Assembly (NCBI RefSeq): GCF_026646375.1
Contig: NZ_JAIPPU010000001.1
Location: forward strand, 310,001-374,000
DNA from: Acetobacterium wieringae
GTDB taxonomy: Bacteria; Bacillota; Clostridia; Eubacteriales; Eubacteriaceae
DNA length: 64,000 bases
Direction of reading: 5' to 3'
Part shown: positions 51,699 to 62,800 of the stretch, in pieces
Position numbering within the stretch: the stretch's first letter is position 1
How the letters are laid out: every line of letters begins with the position of its first letter
Position numbers and translations under genes: made by a program
The notes under the pieces: generated by a model
Databases searched by the model: none
Told to the model about the DNA's origin: nothing
Seen by the model: only the letters and a program-made list of their open reading frames with translations

Positions 51699-51714
51699 CG
51701 TTTAGACGATTGAG

Positions 51715-52425
51715 TCACGGTTCGTCAATTTCAAGCCCGGCCACAAAGCCGTCAATCAGATCCATATGTTGGGACATGGCAAAGGCGGCGTTCAAGGGTT
51801 CCTTGTTCTTTAGGGCATTGAGAATATGACGGTGTTGGGTGTCGATTACTGGCCCCCGGTCGGGATCATCGAGAATGGCAATTCGGATATCCTTGATCAG
51901 TGCTTCAATCAGGGTTGCCGAGGACTGCAGAACATTGCGGATCATCCGGTTTTCGGAAGCCAGGGCAATCTCATAGTGGAAGCGTTTGTCCAGCTCGGCC
52001 CGAACCGTTTCGTCGGTTTCGGTTTCGATGGCATCACAGATTTTTTCCAGACTGGCCAACCGTTCCGGGGTCATTTTTTTGGCGGCCAGTTTGGCGGCCT
52101 CGGTTTCCAGGGCTCACCGCAGCTCCTGCACCTCACTGAGCTGGCCGTTACTGAGCCAGAACATAATCGTCAACGGTTGGGTCAGGGTGTCTTCAAAATT
52201 TTCGGCAATAAAATTGCCTTCACCCTGTTGACAGACTACCAGACCGATCATCTCCAGCGCTCGAATGGCCTCCCGGATCGTCGCCCGGGAAACCCCCAGC
52301 TGCTCCGCCCATTGTCGTTCCGAGGGCAGGCGGTCACCACTTTTTAAATTTCCCCGGATAATATTTTCTTTAATCTGCTCGAGGATCTGCAAATAGATTT
52401 TTGTATGGGCAATTTCTTTAAACAT
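51715..52425 (-). pseudogene. lctA: FadR-type GntR regulator of the lactate operon, split by an in-frame TGA
   Basis: The reading frame from 52425 gives a winged-helix domain (LPSERQWAEQLGVSRATIREA) and reaches TGA at 52116-52114, after EVQELR. The same frame then continues without any shift (ALETEAAKLAAKK...) through an FCD ligand-binding domain with a histidine pair (HRHIL) to 51715. Joined, the product would be 236 codons, the normal length of LldR/LctA regulators. A CGA-to-TGA transition would explain it. A downstream ATG (52074) could give only a truncated FCD fragment. A sequencing error is the main alternative. Confidence 0.88.
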
Positions 52426-52565
52426 CTCAAAGTCACTTCATTTCATTCAATTTTTTTACTTTTCCAGTAAGTGTCATAATACATCATTCTACCACAGTCG
52501 CTTTCAAAATTCAAAAAGATCAAGAGGTGGCAGACAAATAATTTCTGAAAACGTTATTTTATCAC

Positions 52566-52619
52566 TTGACAAATATTTACGAAACACATATAATGGCAAC
52601 AGGTTAGTGGTCTGACCAC
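52566..52619 (+). promoter_or_regulatory. lct promoter and GntR-type operator
   Basis: Perfect consensus TTGACA (52566-52571), 17 bp, TATAAT (52589-52594). GTGGTCTGACCAC (52607-52619), a perfect odd palindrome followed by a further CAGACCA half, begins near +7. It has the TGGTNNGACCA form used by LldR/PdhR-type FadR regulators. Confidence 0.85.
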
Positions 52620-52829
52620 CAGACCAATAGTAGAATTTTATCAGAATTTTGTCAAGCGGTTTATGAATGGGTTTATGTGGGTTTAGAGTTTTTGTCAACA
52701 GCAGTTGTGTTGACGGCGAAATATTTCAATCAGAAAGTGACGTCCTTGCTGTCTGTACCGAAACAGACAGCAAAAGAAATTTCGCTACGGTCTTAACTTA
52801 AACAATGATTGGTAAAATCAGGCGTTTGC

Positions 52830-53060
52830 GAAATCAAAAACATCGAACATTGATTGCTTTGGGTGCAGTTTCCACAAACAATTTCGTAACGTGTAGGCGA
52901 ACAGTTCATCGAACTGTCCGCCGTACAGTGTAGAAATTCGCGAAGGCAACGAGCCAATCACAAGCTTGCTTGTAGTTGGCGACTGCCCGCGACCTTGAAG
53001 AAATTCGCATAGCGATTTCTTCTGGTGTTTCGTGCGAAACTGGTCCCAAAGCTCACGACA
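52830..53060 (+). repeat. 230-bp hairpin-rich element, copy 3, inside the lct leader
   Basis: Canonical orientation as in copy 2. It occupies most of the roughly 500-nt leader between the lct promoter and lctB, ending 38 bp before the lctB start. Stem-loop 1 differs from copy 2 (GAACAGTTCATCGAACTGTCC in place of the CAAGAAAATG loop). An ORF on the minus strand across it is an artefact of the palindromes. Confidence 0.85.
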
Positions 53061-53097
53061 CTGTCGCAATAATTAATTTATTTTATGGAGGGTGAGT

Positions 53098-53901
53098 ATG
53101 AAAATACTGGTATGTATCAAACAGGTTCCCGGCACGTCCAACGTCGAAGTGGATCCGGAAACAGGGGTTCTGATTCGGGATGGGGTTGAATCGAAACTCA
53201 ATCCCTATGATTTATTTGGTCTGGAAACGGCATTCCGTTTAAAAGAACAATTGGGCGGCACCATTACGACCTTGTCGATGGGGCCGATGCAAAGTAAAGA
53301 GGTGTTGCTCGAATCCTTCTATATGGGCGCCGACGCCGGCTGTTTACTGTCTGACCGGAAATTTGGCGGGGCCGATGTGGTTGCCACCAGCTATACTCTG
53401 GCCCAGGGCGCCAAAAAACTGGGCGACTTTGATCTGATCATTTGCGGCAAGCAGACCACCGATGGCGATACTGCTCAGGTCGGTCCAGAAATGGCCGAGT
53501 TTTTGGGGATTCCCCATGTCACCAACGTCATCAAAATTCTGGTGGCCGATGAAGCAGGCCTGACCCTGCAAATGAACATGGAAGAAAGTGTAGAAATCCA
53601 GCGGGTGCCATACCCCTGCCTGATTACGGTTGATAAGGACATTTACACCCCACGTTTACCGTCCTACAAGCGAAAACTGGAAATTTCTGAAAACCCCGAA
53701 ATTACCGTTTTGACCCTGAAAGATATGTACGACACCGATGCCAAAAAATATGGCCTCAGTGGCTCACCGACCCAGGTAGAACGGATTTTCCCGCCGGAGT
53801 CCAACGTCGAAAAAACCAGCTATGAAGGCGATGGAACCGTGCTGGCTCAGGCGCTTCATGGCATTTTAACCGAAAAAAAATATCTGAGTAAAAATAATTA
53901 G
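53098..53901 (+). CDS. lctB: Electron-transfer flavoprotein beta subunit of the lactate dehydrogenase complex
   Basis: A 267-residue EtfB ([34 protein letters not shown]). With LctC and LctD it should form the bifurcating complex that drives lactate oxidation with NAD+ at the expense of reduced ferredoxin, as shown in A. woodii. The bifurcating FAD site is in EtfB. I start at the ATG at 53098 after GGAGGGTGAGT. It is the first gene of the lct operon. Confidence 0.95.
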   Translation: MKILVCIKQVPGTSNVEVDPETGVLIRDGVESKLNPYDLFGLETAFRLKEQLGGTITTLSMGPMQSKEVLLESFYMGADAGCLLSDRKFGGADVVATSYTLAQGAKKLGDFDLIICGKQTTDGDTAQVGPEMAEFLGIPHVTNVIKILVADEAGLTLQMNMEESVEIQRVPYPCLITVDKDIYTPRLPSYKRKLEISENPEITVLTLKDMYDTDAKKYGLSGSPTQVERIFPPESNVEKTSYEGDGTVLAQALHGILTEKKYLSKNN

Positions 53902-53920
53902 GCGAGAAAGGAATAAAATC

Positions 53921-55177
53921 ATGGCAGGAATTAAAATAATTACCGAAAACGTTGATCAGCAAACCTTTGAGGCACTGGCAGAGATTTGCCCCTTCGATGC
54001 CTTTTCATATGTAAACGCTCGACTGGAAGTCACCGCCGCCTGTAAAATGTGCAAGATGTGTTTAAAGAACGGCCCCGCCGGGGTGCTTGAACTCGAAGAG
54101 GACGAAAAAGTCGCTATTGATAAAAGCCTCTACACGGGCATTACCGTTTATGTCGATCACATTGAAGGACAGATTCATCCGGTTACCTTTGAGTTGATTG
54201 GCAAAGCCCGGGAACTGGCTGCCGTCATCGGTCATCCGGTTTACGCTCTGTTTATGGGCACCAATATCACAGACGAAGCGAGTGAGTTGCTTAGCTACGG
54301 GGTTGATAAGGTCTTTGTCTACGATCAGCCGGAACTGAAGCATTTTGTGATTGAGCCCTATGCTAACGTTCTGGAAGACTTCATCGAAAAAGTTAAACCA
54401 TCTTCGATTTTAGTTGGTGCCACCAACGTTGGTCGCTCCCTGGCCCCCCGGGTGGCTGCCCGTTACCGCACCGGTCTCACCGCCGACTGCACCATTCTGG
54501 AAATGAAGGACAATACCGATCTGGTTCAGATCCGACCAGCCTTTGGCGGGAATATTATGGCCCAGATTGTCACCGAAAACACCCGGCCCCAGTTCTGTAC
54601 TGTCCGTTATAAAGTATTCTCGGCGCCGGAACGGGTTAACGAACCCTGGGGAACCGTCGAAATCATGGCAATCGGCAAAGATAAACTGGTCTCCGCCATT
54701 GAAGTACTGGAAGTCATAAAAAAAGAAAAAGGGATTGATCTTTCCGAAGCTGAAACCATTGTGGCCGTTGGCCGGGGCGTGAAATGCGAAAAGGATCTGG
54801 AAATGATCCGCGAGTTTGCCGAAAAAATCGGTGCGACGGTAGCTTGTACCCGCCCCGGCATCGAAGCCGGCTGGTTTGATGCCCGTCTGCAGATCGGCTT
54901 AAGCGGCCGAACCGTGAAACCCAAGCTGATTATTGCCCTGGGGATTTCCGGCGCCGTCCAGTTTGCTGCCGGGATGCAGAATTCTGAATATATCATCGCC
55001 GTCAATAACGATCCCAAGGCCCCGATCTTTAATATTGCCCATTGTGGCATGGTCGGAGATCTCTATGAAGTGATCCCGGAATTGTTAAAAATGATTGCTG
55101 AACCGGATACCGCTGCCGCCGGGAAAACCGTGGCAATACCGGAAGCCACAGAAACACCAGAAAGGATGGTTGGCTAA
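53921..55177 (+). CDS. lctC: Electron-transfer flavoprotein alpha subunit with N-terminal [4Fe-4S] domain
   Basis: A 418-residue EtfA. Residues about 1-65 form a ferredoxin-like extension with C23 and C41-x2-C44-x2-C47, which can hold one [4Fe-4S] cluster, as in LctC of A. woodii. The rest is the usual Etf[19 protein letters not shown] and the FAD-binding [19 protein letters not shown]. It follows lctB by 19 bp and ends two bases before lctD. Confidence 0.95.
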   Translation: MAGIKIITENVDQQTFEALAEICPFDAFSYVNARLEVTAACKMCKMCLKNGPAGVLELEEDEKVAIDKSLYTGITVYVDHIEGQIHPVTFELIGKARELAAVIGHPVYALFMGTNITDEASELLSYGVDKVFVYDQPELKHFVIEPYANVLEDFIEKVKPSSILVGATNVGRSLAPRVAARYRTGLTADCTILEMKDNTDLVQIRPAFGGNIMAQIVTENTRPQFCTVRYKVFSAPERVNEPWGTVEIMAIGKDKLVSAIEVLEVIKKEKGIDLSEAETIVAVGRGVKCEKDLEMIREFAEKIGATVACTRPGIEAGWFDARLQIGLSGRTVKPKLIIALGISGAVQFAAGMQNSEYIIAVNNDPKAPIFNIAHCGMVGDLYEVIPELLKMIAEPDTAAAGKTVAIPEATETPERMVG

Positions 55178-55178
55178 G

Positions 55179-56579
55179 ATGAATTACAAAAAAGTGGAAG
55201 CAAACGATATCGATTTTTTAAAGGCGCTGATTCCCGCTGAACGGATTTTTGTTGGCGATCAGATCGGTGAAGATTTCAGCCATGATGAGTTGGGCAGCAT
55301 TCATTCCTATCCGGAAGTGCTAATCAAAGTCACCACCACCGAAGAAGTATCAAAAATCATGAAATACTCGTATGAGCACAATATTCCTGTTGTCGTCCGG
55401 GGCTCCGGCACCGGGCTGGTGGGAGCCTGCGTCCCATTGTTTGGTGGGATTATGCTGGAAACCACACTGATGAACAATATTCTCGAACTGGACACCGAAA
55501 ATCTGACTGTGACCGTGGAACCCGGGGTATTGTTGATGGAACTGTCCAAATTTGTGGAAGAAAATGATCTTTTCTATCCTCCTGATCCCGGTGAAAAATC
55601 GGCCACCATTGCCGGCAATATCAGTACTAACGCCGGTGGCATGCGAGCCGTGAAATACGGTGTCACCCGGGACTATGTCCGGGGTCTGACGGTGGTTTTA
55701 TCAAACGGTGAAATCATCGAGCTGGGCGGCAAAATCGTTAAGAACAGCTCCGGCTATAGCTTAAAAGATCTGGTCGTTGGCTCCGAAGGAACCCTCTGTG
55801 TGATCACCAAAGCGATCCTTAAACTGTTGCCCTTACCCAAGATGACCTTAAGCCTTTTGATTCCTTTTGATAATATCGGCGATGCCGCTGGAATTGTGCC
55901 CAAGATCATCAAATCCAAGGCGATTCCCACGGCCATCGAATTTATGGAACGCCAGACCATTCTGTTTGCCGAAGATTTCCTTGGTAAAAAATTCCCGGAT
56001 TCTTCCAGCAACGCCTATATCCTATTGACTTTTGATGGCAACTCCAAGGAACAGGTGGAAGCCGAATACGAAGTGGTTGCCAATCTCTGTCTGGCTGAAG
56101 GGGCTAAGGATGTCTATATTGTCGACACTGCCGAACGGAAAGAATCGGTCTGGTCTGCCCGGGGCGCCTTTTTGGAAGCGATTAAAGCCTCAACCACCGA
56201 AATGGATGAGTGCGACGTGGTGGTTCCACGAAACCGGATCGCCGAGTTTATTGAGTTTACCCATGAACTGGCCCGGGAAATGAATGTCCGAATCCCCAGC
56301 TTTGGCCATGCCGGCGACGGTAACCTGCATATCTATGTGTGCCGCGACCAGCTTGACCAACAGGAATGGGAAGCCAAGCTTAACGAAGCGATGGACCGGA
56401 TGTATGCTAAGGCCCTGACCTATGAGGGACTGGTTTCCGGCGAACACGGCATCGGCTATGCCAAACGCCAATATCTGCTCAATGATTTTGGCACCGAACA
56501 TCTGGCCCTGATGGCTGGAATCAAACAAACCTTTGATCCGAAAAACCTGTTAAATCCTAAAAAAGTCTGTCAGATGTAG
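55179..56579 (+). CDS. lctD: FAD-dependent lactate dehydrogenase (GlcD type)
   Basis: A 466-residue FAD-binding oxidoreductase of the VAO/PCMH family. The FAD domain has [15 protein letters not shown] and [34 protein letters not shown]; the C-terminal part has [14 protein letters not shown] and [14 protein letters not shown]. It oxidises D-lactate and passes electrons to LctBC. I use the ATG at 55179, directly after the lctC stop, with AAAGGATGG inside lctC; an open frame continues upstream but overlaps lctC. Confidence 0.95.
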   Translation: MNYKKVEANDIDFLKALIPAERIFVGDQIGEDFSHDELGSIHSYPEVLIKVTTTEEVSKIMKYSYEHNIPVVVRGSGTGLVGACVPLFGGIMLETTLMNNILELDTENLTVTVEPGVLLMELSKFVEENDLFYPPDPGEKSATIAGNISTNAGGMRAVKYGVTRDYVRGLTVVLSNGEIIELGGKIVKNSSGYSLKDLVVGSEGTLCVITKAILKLLPLPKMTLSLLIPFDNIGDAAGIVPKIIKSKAIPTAIEFMERQTILFAEDFLGKKFPDSSSNAYILLTFDGNSKEQVEAEYEVVANLCLAEGAKDVYIVDTAERKESVWSARGAFLEAIKASTTEMDECDVVVPRNRIAEFIEFTHELAREMNVRIPSFGHAGDGNLHIYVCRDQLDQQEWEAKLNEAMDRMYAKALTYEGLVSGEHGIGYAKRQYLLNDFGTEHLALMAGIKQTFDPKNLLNPKKVCQM

Positions 56580-56587
56580 GAGGAGAT

Positions 56588-58129
56588 ATGGATAACCTGT
56601 TACTGTTCTTTATCGCCCTGATCCCGGTGATCTGGCTGATTGTCTCCCTGGGGGTCTTAAAGATCCCCGGCCAGAAGGCCTGTCCGATTGCCCTGGCGAT
56701 GACCATTGGGCTTAGTATTCTGGTCTGGCAGATGCCGGTACTCGATAGCCTGACGGCGGCTCTGGAAGGGGCTGCCATGGCGATCTGGCCGATTTTTCTT
56801 GTTATTATTGCGGCGGTGTTTACCTATAACCTGGTCACCCACACCGGCGGGATGGAAACCATCAAAAAAATGATGAGTTCGGTCTCCACCGATCAACGGA
56901 TTCTGGTTTTAATTCTGGCCTGGGGCTTCGGAGGTTTTCTGGAAGCCATAGCCGGGTTTGGTACCGCCGTGGCAATTCCCGCCAGCATTTTGGCGGCTCT
57001 GGGTTTTAATCCGGTCTTTGCCGCCATTATCTGTCTGATTGCCAACACCACCCCGACAGCCTTCGGGGCTATCGGTCTGCCGGTCAGCACGCTGGCGTCG
57101 GTAACTGGCCTCAATGTAAACGATTTGTCCTTTACCATTGCCATCCAGCTGTTTGTGATGATTGTGATTATTCCCTTCATTCTGGTCAGTCTTACCGGCA
57201 AAAGTGTTAAAGCCATCAAGGGGGTTTTCCTGATTACCCTGATGGCTGGTCTGTCATTCGGGTTGCCGCAGATTTTTGTCGCCAAGGTGCTGGGTGCCGA
57301 ACTGCCAGCGATTGTCGGCTCGGTGATCTGTATGGCGGTGGTGATCACCATGGCCAAGGTCTTTTATAAGGATACCGCCGCCAAAGATGGGCAAAAAATT
57401 CCGCTAAAGACCGCCGTGATGGCTTGGCTTCCATTTATTTTGGTTTTTGCCATTATTATTCTCTGTTCGTCGCTGTTCCCGGCCATTAACGGGCTGCTCA
57501 AACAGGTCAGCACCACGGTGCAGATTTACACCGGCCCCCACGGCAAGCCGATGACCTTCTACTGGCTGGCCACCCCGGGAACCCTGATTATCATTGCCAC
57601 CTATCTGGGCGGGCTTATCCAGGGCGTGAAATTTGGCGAGATCAGCACGATTCTTGGTAAAACCGTCAAGCAGATGTTTAAATCCGCCATTACCATCATG
57701 TCGATTGTGGCCCTGGCCAAGGTGATGGGGTATAGCGGCATGATCGGTGTCATTGCCCAGATTCTGGTGCTGGTCACCGGCGATTTCTACCCCCTGATTG
57801 CGCCGTTGATTGGAGCCCTGGGGACCTTTGTCACTGGTAGTGACACCTCGGCCAACGTGCTCTTCGGTGGACTCCAGGTGGAGGCAGCCAATGCCATCGG
57901 CATGAGTCCCTACTGGCTGGCCGCCGCCAACACCGCGGGTGCCACTGCCGGGAAGATGATCTCGCCCCAAAGTATTGCTGTGGCCACCGCCGCCACCGGC
58001 ATCATCGGCAGCGAAGGCAAGATTCTCCAGGCCACCATGAAGGTTTGTGCCGTTTATGTTATCGTCATTGGACTGGTTGTCTATTTCGGAGCACCGCTAC
58101 TGGAAGGGCTGTTGAGTACTTTTGGATAA
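56588..58129 (+). CDS. lctE: Lactate permease
   Basis: A 513-residue LctP-family carrier with about twelve to thirteen hydrophobic helices; the hallmark is GGFLEAIAGFGTAVAIPASIL near residue 117, and the C-terminal TGSDTSANVLFGGLQ. It imports lactate with protons. It lies eight bases after lctD and reads from the same operon. Confidence 0.95.
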   Translation: MDNLLLFFIALIPVIWLIVSLGVLKIPGQKACPIALAMTIGLSILVWQMPVLDSLTAALEGAAMAIWPIFLVIIAAVFTYNLVTHTGGMETIKKMMSSVSTDQRILVLILAWGFGGFLEAIAGFGTAVAIPASILAALGFNPVFAAIICLIANTTPTAFGAIGLPVSTLASVTGLNVNDLSFTIAIQLFVMIVIIPFILVSLTGKSVKAIKGVFLITLMAGLSFGLPQIFVAKVLGAELPAIVGSVICMAVVITMAKVFYKDTAAKDGQKIPLKTAVMAWLPFILVFAIIILCSSLFPAINGLLKQVSTTVQIYTGPHGKPMTFYWLATPGTLIIIATYLGGLIQGVKFGEISTILGKTVKQMFKSAITIMSIVALAKVMGYSGMIGVIAQILVLVTGDFYPLIAPLIGALGTFVTGSDTSANVLFGGLQVEAANAIGMSPYWLAAANTAGATAGKMISPQSIAVATAATGIIGSEGKILQATMKVCAVYVIVIGLVVYFGAPLLEGLLSTFG

Positions 58130-58151
58130 AAAATACTGTCAGATATAAATC

Positions 58152-58184
58152 AAGACACTGGAGAATAAACGTCTCTGGTGTCTT
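58152..58184 (+). terminator. Hairpin between lctE and larA (possible attenuator)
   Basis: AAGACACTGGAGA pairs imperfectly with TCTCTGGTGTCTT (two mismatches), followed by TTCTCT. A partial terminator here would lower racemase expression relative to the upstream genes. Confidence 0.5.
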
Positions 58185-58208
58185 TTCTCTAATCAGAAAG
58201 GAACGTTT

Positions 58209-59480
58209 ATGGAAATTAAAATACCCTATGGAAAAGAAAAACAAGCGTTGGTGCTTGAGGAGGCGTGCTTAAATGGTGTGCTGCTCTCGCAGATTGAAGA
58301 TTATCACCCGGAGCTTAGCCAAAGCGAGCTGGTGGCCGAAGCGATTGCGAACCCTGAGGGCTCGGCAAAGCTTAGTCAGCTGGCGATTGGCAAACAAAAG
58401 ATCGTGATTATTGCCAGTGACCATACCCGGCCGGTGCCCAGTAAAATCATTATGCCGCTGATGCTAAAAGAAATCCGCCGGGGCAATCCCGATGCGGAGA
58501 TCACCATCTTAATTGCCACCGGCTTTCACCGTCTGACCACCCGGGAGGAACTGGTCGGTAAATTTGGCGAAACCATCGTCGATCAGGAGCGGATTGTCGT
58601 CCATGATTCCGGCAATGACAGCAGCTTGATGGAAATTGGCACTCTGCCCTCCGGCGGGGCCCTGATCATCAACAAGTTAGCAGCGGAGGCTGATCTACTG
58701 GTTTCGGAAGGCTTTATTGAGCCCCATTTCTTTGCCGGTTTTTCCGGTGGCCGGAAGAGCGTGCTGCCGGGCATTGCCAGCCGGGTCAGTGTGCTGGCCA
58801 ATCATTGTGGCGAATTCATTGCCCATCCCAACGCCCGCACCGGGGTGATTGAGGGCAACCCCTTACACATCGATATGCTTTATGCTGCCCGCACCGCCAA
58901 ACTGGCCTTTGTGGTCAATGTCGTGATCAATTCCGAAAAAGAGGTGATCTATGCCGTGGCCGGGGATTGCGATGCCGCCCACATCAAGGGCCGGACCTTT
59001 CTGGAGCAACTCTGCAAGGTCAAGGCCACACCCAGCGATATCGTCATCACCAGCAATGGTGGCTATCCGCTGGATCAGAACATTTATCAGGCTGTGAAAG
59101 GGATGACCGCCGCTGAAGCCGCCGTCAAGCCCGGCGGGGTGATTATCATGCTGGCTAAGTCAGGAGATGGCCATGGCGGGGCCGCCTTTTTTAACACCTT
59201 TAAAGATGAAAAAAATCTTGAGCGGATGTTGGCCGGTTTTGTGAGCACCCCCCGCAACGAAACCATCCCCGATCAGTGGGAAGCCCAGATCCTGGCCCGG
59301 ATTCTGTTAAAAGCCAAGGTGATTTATATCTCGGCTGCCCCGGATGAGATGATTAAAGAATTCCAGATGACCCCGGCCAAGGATGTCAATGAAGCACTGG
59401 CGCTGGCAAGAGCGCATTTAAAGAATGAAGCGGCCACCGTGACGGTGATCCCCGATGGGGTGGCGGTGATTGTGGAATAA
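58209..59480 (+). CDS. larA: Lactate racemase
   Basis: A 423-residue LarA-family enzyme that interconverts L- and D-lactate, letting the D-specific dehydrogenase use both. Motifs: SDHTRPVPSK near residue 72, ATGFHRLTT, and HFFAGFSGGRKSVLPGIA near 176, which supply the substrate and cofactor ligands. The enzyme needs the nickel-pincer cofactor made by LarB, LarC and LarE, none of which is in the window. This is lctF of A. woodii. The ATG follows AAAGGAA. Confidence 0.93.
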   Translation: MEIKIPYGKEKQALVLEEACLNGVLLSQIEDYHPELSQSELVAEAIANPEGSAKLSQLAIGKQKIVIIASDHTRPVPSKIIMPLMLKEIRRGNPDAEITILIATGFHRLTTREELVGKFGETIVDQERIVVHDSGNDSSLMEIGTLPSGGALIINKLAAEADLLVSEGFIEPHFFAGFSGGRKSVLPGIASRVSVLANHCGEFIAHPNARTGVIEGNPLHIDMLYAARTAKLAFVVNVVINSEKEVIYAVAGDCDAAHIKGRTFLEQLCKVKATPSDIVITSNGGYPLDQNIYQAVKGMTAAEAAVKPGGVIIMLAKSGDGHGGAAFFNTFKDEKNLERMLAGFVSTPRNETIPDQWEAQILARILLKAKVIYISAAPDEMIKEFQMTPAKDVNEALALARAHLKNEAATVTVIPDGVAVIVE

Positions 59481-59627
59481 GACCAGCGGGAGGAAAAACG
59501 CCCCTTTCTTAAATTTGAAGCAGCACTGAAAGGTAAAAAATTTTGAATGTGGCTCGAATGTTGATCATTGTCGTTCATATTTGACCTTTAAATAGCATCA
59601 GGATTGTGAAAAGGGGTGTAAAGCAAA

Positions 59628-59746
59628 TAAAAGAGCCCGCATCATACCAAGGGCCGCTCCGGAAAAACCCGGTCGTGCCACCCGTGGTATCATACGGGCA
59701 TCTCTTCAATTCTAGCCCTGCGCAATTTCTTGCAATAGATTACAAC
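59628..59746 (-). ncRNA. Candidate small RNA of about 115 nt with its own promoter and terminator
   Basis: On the minus strand TTGACA (59778-59773) and TATAAT (59757-59752) are both perfect, but 15 bp apart. About 50 nt on, GCCCGTATGATACC (59699-59686) pairs with GGTATGATGCGGGC (59648-59635) and TCTTTT follows. The loop contains GGGTGGCAC and a CCGG/CCGG hairpin, slightly like a T-box core. No minus-strand gene follows; larA ends on the other strand. I cannot name a family. Confidence 0.45.
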
Positions 59747-59835
59747 ATTGTATTATACCTGGATTTTACGCTTGTCAAGAACAAGTAAGAATTTAAAATC
59801 GAGAAATGGTTAGATGTCGTATAATCGTATATGAA

Positions 59836-62800
59836 TCACTGCCCAAATATCCCAGTAAAGCAGATATTATGGCCGAATGTGTGTGGGTATGGCGTAAAGG
59901 TTGAATTGAGTTGCGTCACAATCGCCCCACCACCTTTAAGCTGGGCTTGGGTTCCGGAATAAAGCTTCGTTTGAAGGGCATCGAAACCATCTTCACCGTT
60001 AAAGCCATAGGGGCCGGAGTCGGCTTTAAACAGAATGGCGGCCCGGAAGAGGGTCATAAATTCGCCAAAAGTCAGGTCTTCATCGATCTGGCGTTGAATG
60101 ACATGTTCAATGGCCTGGTAATCATTGCAGGGATCAGTAATGATCTCGTGATAGGATAAAACCCCTTGGCCGTCACCCTGAGTCTGATCAATTTGGGTTC
60201 GCAGATACTGGGAGAAGAAATAGGACAGTTCATAAGAGGCCAGACTGCCATCCCAGTCAAGTAGCGATTTGCCGGCGGCAATTTCAGCCGCATCGACGCC
60301 GTTATACCAGCGGATGTTATTGGTTCTAGTTCGGTTGTCAATCCCTTTACTTTCATAATAAAGATCTTCAGCTGCTCGTGAAAGGGCTTCGTCCATCCAG
60401 ACATCACACCAGTTGGGATCACCTTCAACCAGGACATCGCAGTTAAAGCTGGCCATATGTTGTAGTTCATGGGCTAGTGAGAGATAGCAGCGGTCTACAA
60501 TGGGATGAGTGACATCCAAATTGGCATAACTTTCCATCATAGCTGGATAGGTGTCGATATAAAAGATTTCCATCTGATTGGAAGGCTGATCAGAGTTACC
60601 CTCAGCCAGGAGGTCGTTCTCTTCAAAATAACCAGCAGTATAAACATCCGGCAGTTGGGCCTGGGCGGCATCATTGTCAATATCAAAACAGAGGATAGCG
60701 ACTTTACCATTGCCGTCCAGATCGGGGACAGCATAGAAATTTTCAGTGACCAGGGGATAGATAATCGTATCGAATTCTGTCCCGATTTCAGCGGCCTGGT
60801 CGTCAGTCAGTTTAACTACGGCGTCTTCGGCATTGTCCACCCAGATCTGAACAAACTGACCGTCATAAGCACAACGGCCGGTAATTGGCGCCGGATCATC
60901 TTCGGTTTCACTGGTTACATAGAAAGAATGGGTATCGCCCTGGACATAGGTTTGACTGGTTTGAAGGGTCGAAAGATCGAGGCGGGACAGATCATACCCG
61001 GTGTCAGATCGGACAATGCGATCAATGCCCCGTGGTTCGGGGTCTTCGGCAGTGCTTTCCGTCTGGGCCGATGCGGAAACGGCCGGTAAGGCGCCGGTGG
61101 ACTCGGTGGTGGTAATATCGGTTGATTCGTTTGTAATTAGAAGCATGTCACCCACAAAGGCAGTCCCCTGATCATCGACGTTGGCAACCGCCGTGACGGG
61201 ATCAGACCAGTCTCCGGTGGCGGATTCTGTTACTGCTCGTACTTTAAACCAGTAGCGAATTCCCGGGGTCAGGTTGATTTTCTGAACGTAGGTTTCAGAA
61301 ATGGATGCCTCAAGCAGGTCATAGTTTTGGCCGTCTGATGACATGGCGATCTGATACGAACTGGCACCGTCAACGGTCAGCCAGAAAAGATCAATAGCCT
61401 GATCGTTGGCTTGAGCGGTCAGTTTGGTAACCGCGGTTTCAGAAGCGGTTTTTCGGGTCAGGGTGATTTCGATGGCTTCCAGCCGCAGGCCCTGGCCTTC
61501 AGTACCAGCGGTGGCACCATTCTTTACCCAGTCCATCCAGCCGACATTCTGGCAGTGGACCCGGTAGGAGAGTTCAAACAAATCGGCATCAGATCCGGTT
61601 AAGGCAAGTTCAATGGCTTCCAGCCGCAGGCTCTGCCCAGATGTTCCGCTCATGGCGCCATCAAAACACCAGTTTTGCCAGCCCAGGTTCTCAACGTGGG
61701 TCCGATAGGAAATGCCCAGATCGTAGCTTTCTGGATCAAGCTGAATTTGAATCCCTTCCAGCCGCAGCCCATCACCGGTGGACCCACTGGTTTGGCCATT
61801 TTCCGTGACATCGTTCCAGCCCAGATTCTGGATATGGGTGCGGTAATCGATGGTGGCCTGCTGAAGGTCATCACGTTCGGAGCTGGGCTCGAGTTCTTTG
61901 GTAAAGGCCTTGATGCAGACGTTGATTTCATCAAGCGAGATATCCTCCCAGCCATCAATCCCGTTGGCAGAGACAAAGCTTTGGCCGGGATTGGCTGAGG
62001 CCTGACTGCTGTAATAAGGAAGCGCTTCTTCGACAGGAATCGGTGTGGCCAGCCATGGATTGGTATATTTGATCACCACTGAGAAGGATTCAAAGGCGGC
62101 CAGCGCCACCGACTGATCAAGGCTGATGGTATAATAACCGGCCAAATCAAAAGAGGCAGTCTGGGTGGTTTGGAGTCTGCCGCTGGTGGGGTCGTCGGCA
62201 TCGGTCAGATCGGTATAAATATTTATTTCAATCGTAGTGTTGGGAGCGGCCGCATAGGTCGAGATTGCAGCCAGTTCCTGGGCATCTGAAGCCGTAAAGA
62301 TATTGGCTCCCCAGGCGCTTTGATTACCATAGCCTCGGGTTAAGATACAGCCCAGATAATCGTACTGATAGGAACGGTCATAATTATTGGTGGCTTCAGC
62401 ATTGTGGAAAACACCCACTTCTTTGCAGGCTTGGCTGTCGTAATAGGATAGGTAATAAAAGCCGCCTTCGCCAAATTCTTGTCCATAAGAGTTCTGGATG
62501 ATCCAGGCACCGTTGCCTTCCGGCGTAGTGACGAAGTTGTTTTTATCATAATTGTCGTCCCAGCCAACAATTTGAACGGCATGGCTAATGCCCTGGCTGC
62601 CATAATAGTAATAAGCGTTCGTTTGGGCATTATAATAGTCGCTGTTGCCGGTCTCCGAATGGATGAATGTGGCGACGGCGCCGCCATTGATAATAGCTTC
62701 TTTGACGGCAGGAGGGTTACAATAGATAGACTGCATTGACTGGACATGATAAAGGGGAGACAGCCCTTGCTGTGAGGCCGACATATATGGATCATCTTCC

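Noticed and set aside
52114-52116. TGA in the lct regulator as a selenocysteine codon
   Set aside because: Regulators of this family have no selenocysteine; no stem-loop of the bacterial SECIS type is evident just downstream, and a simple CGA-to-TGA change explains it.
52818-53069. 83-residue minus-strand ORF in the lct leader
   Set aside because: It lies entirely within the hairpin element, and similar frames occur only because the element is palindromic.
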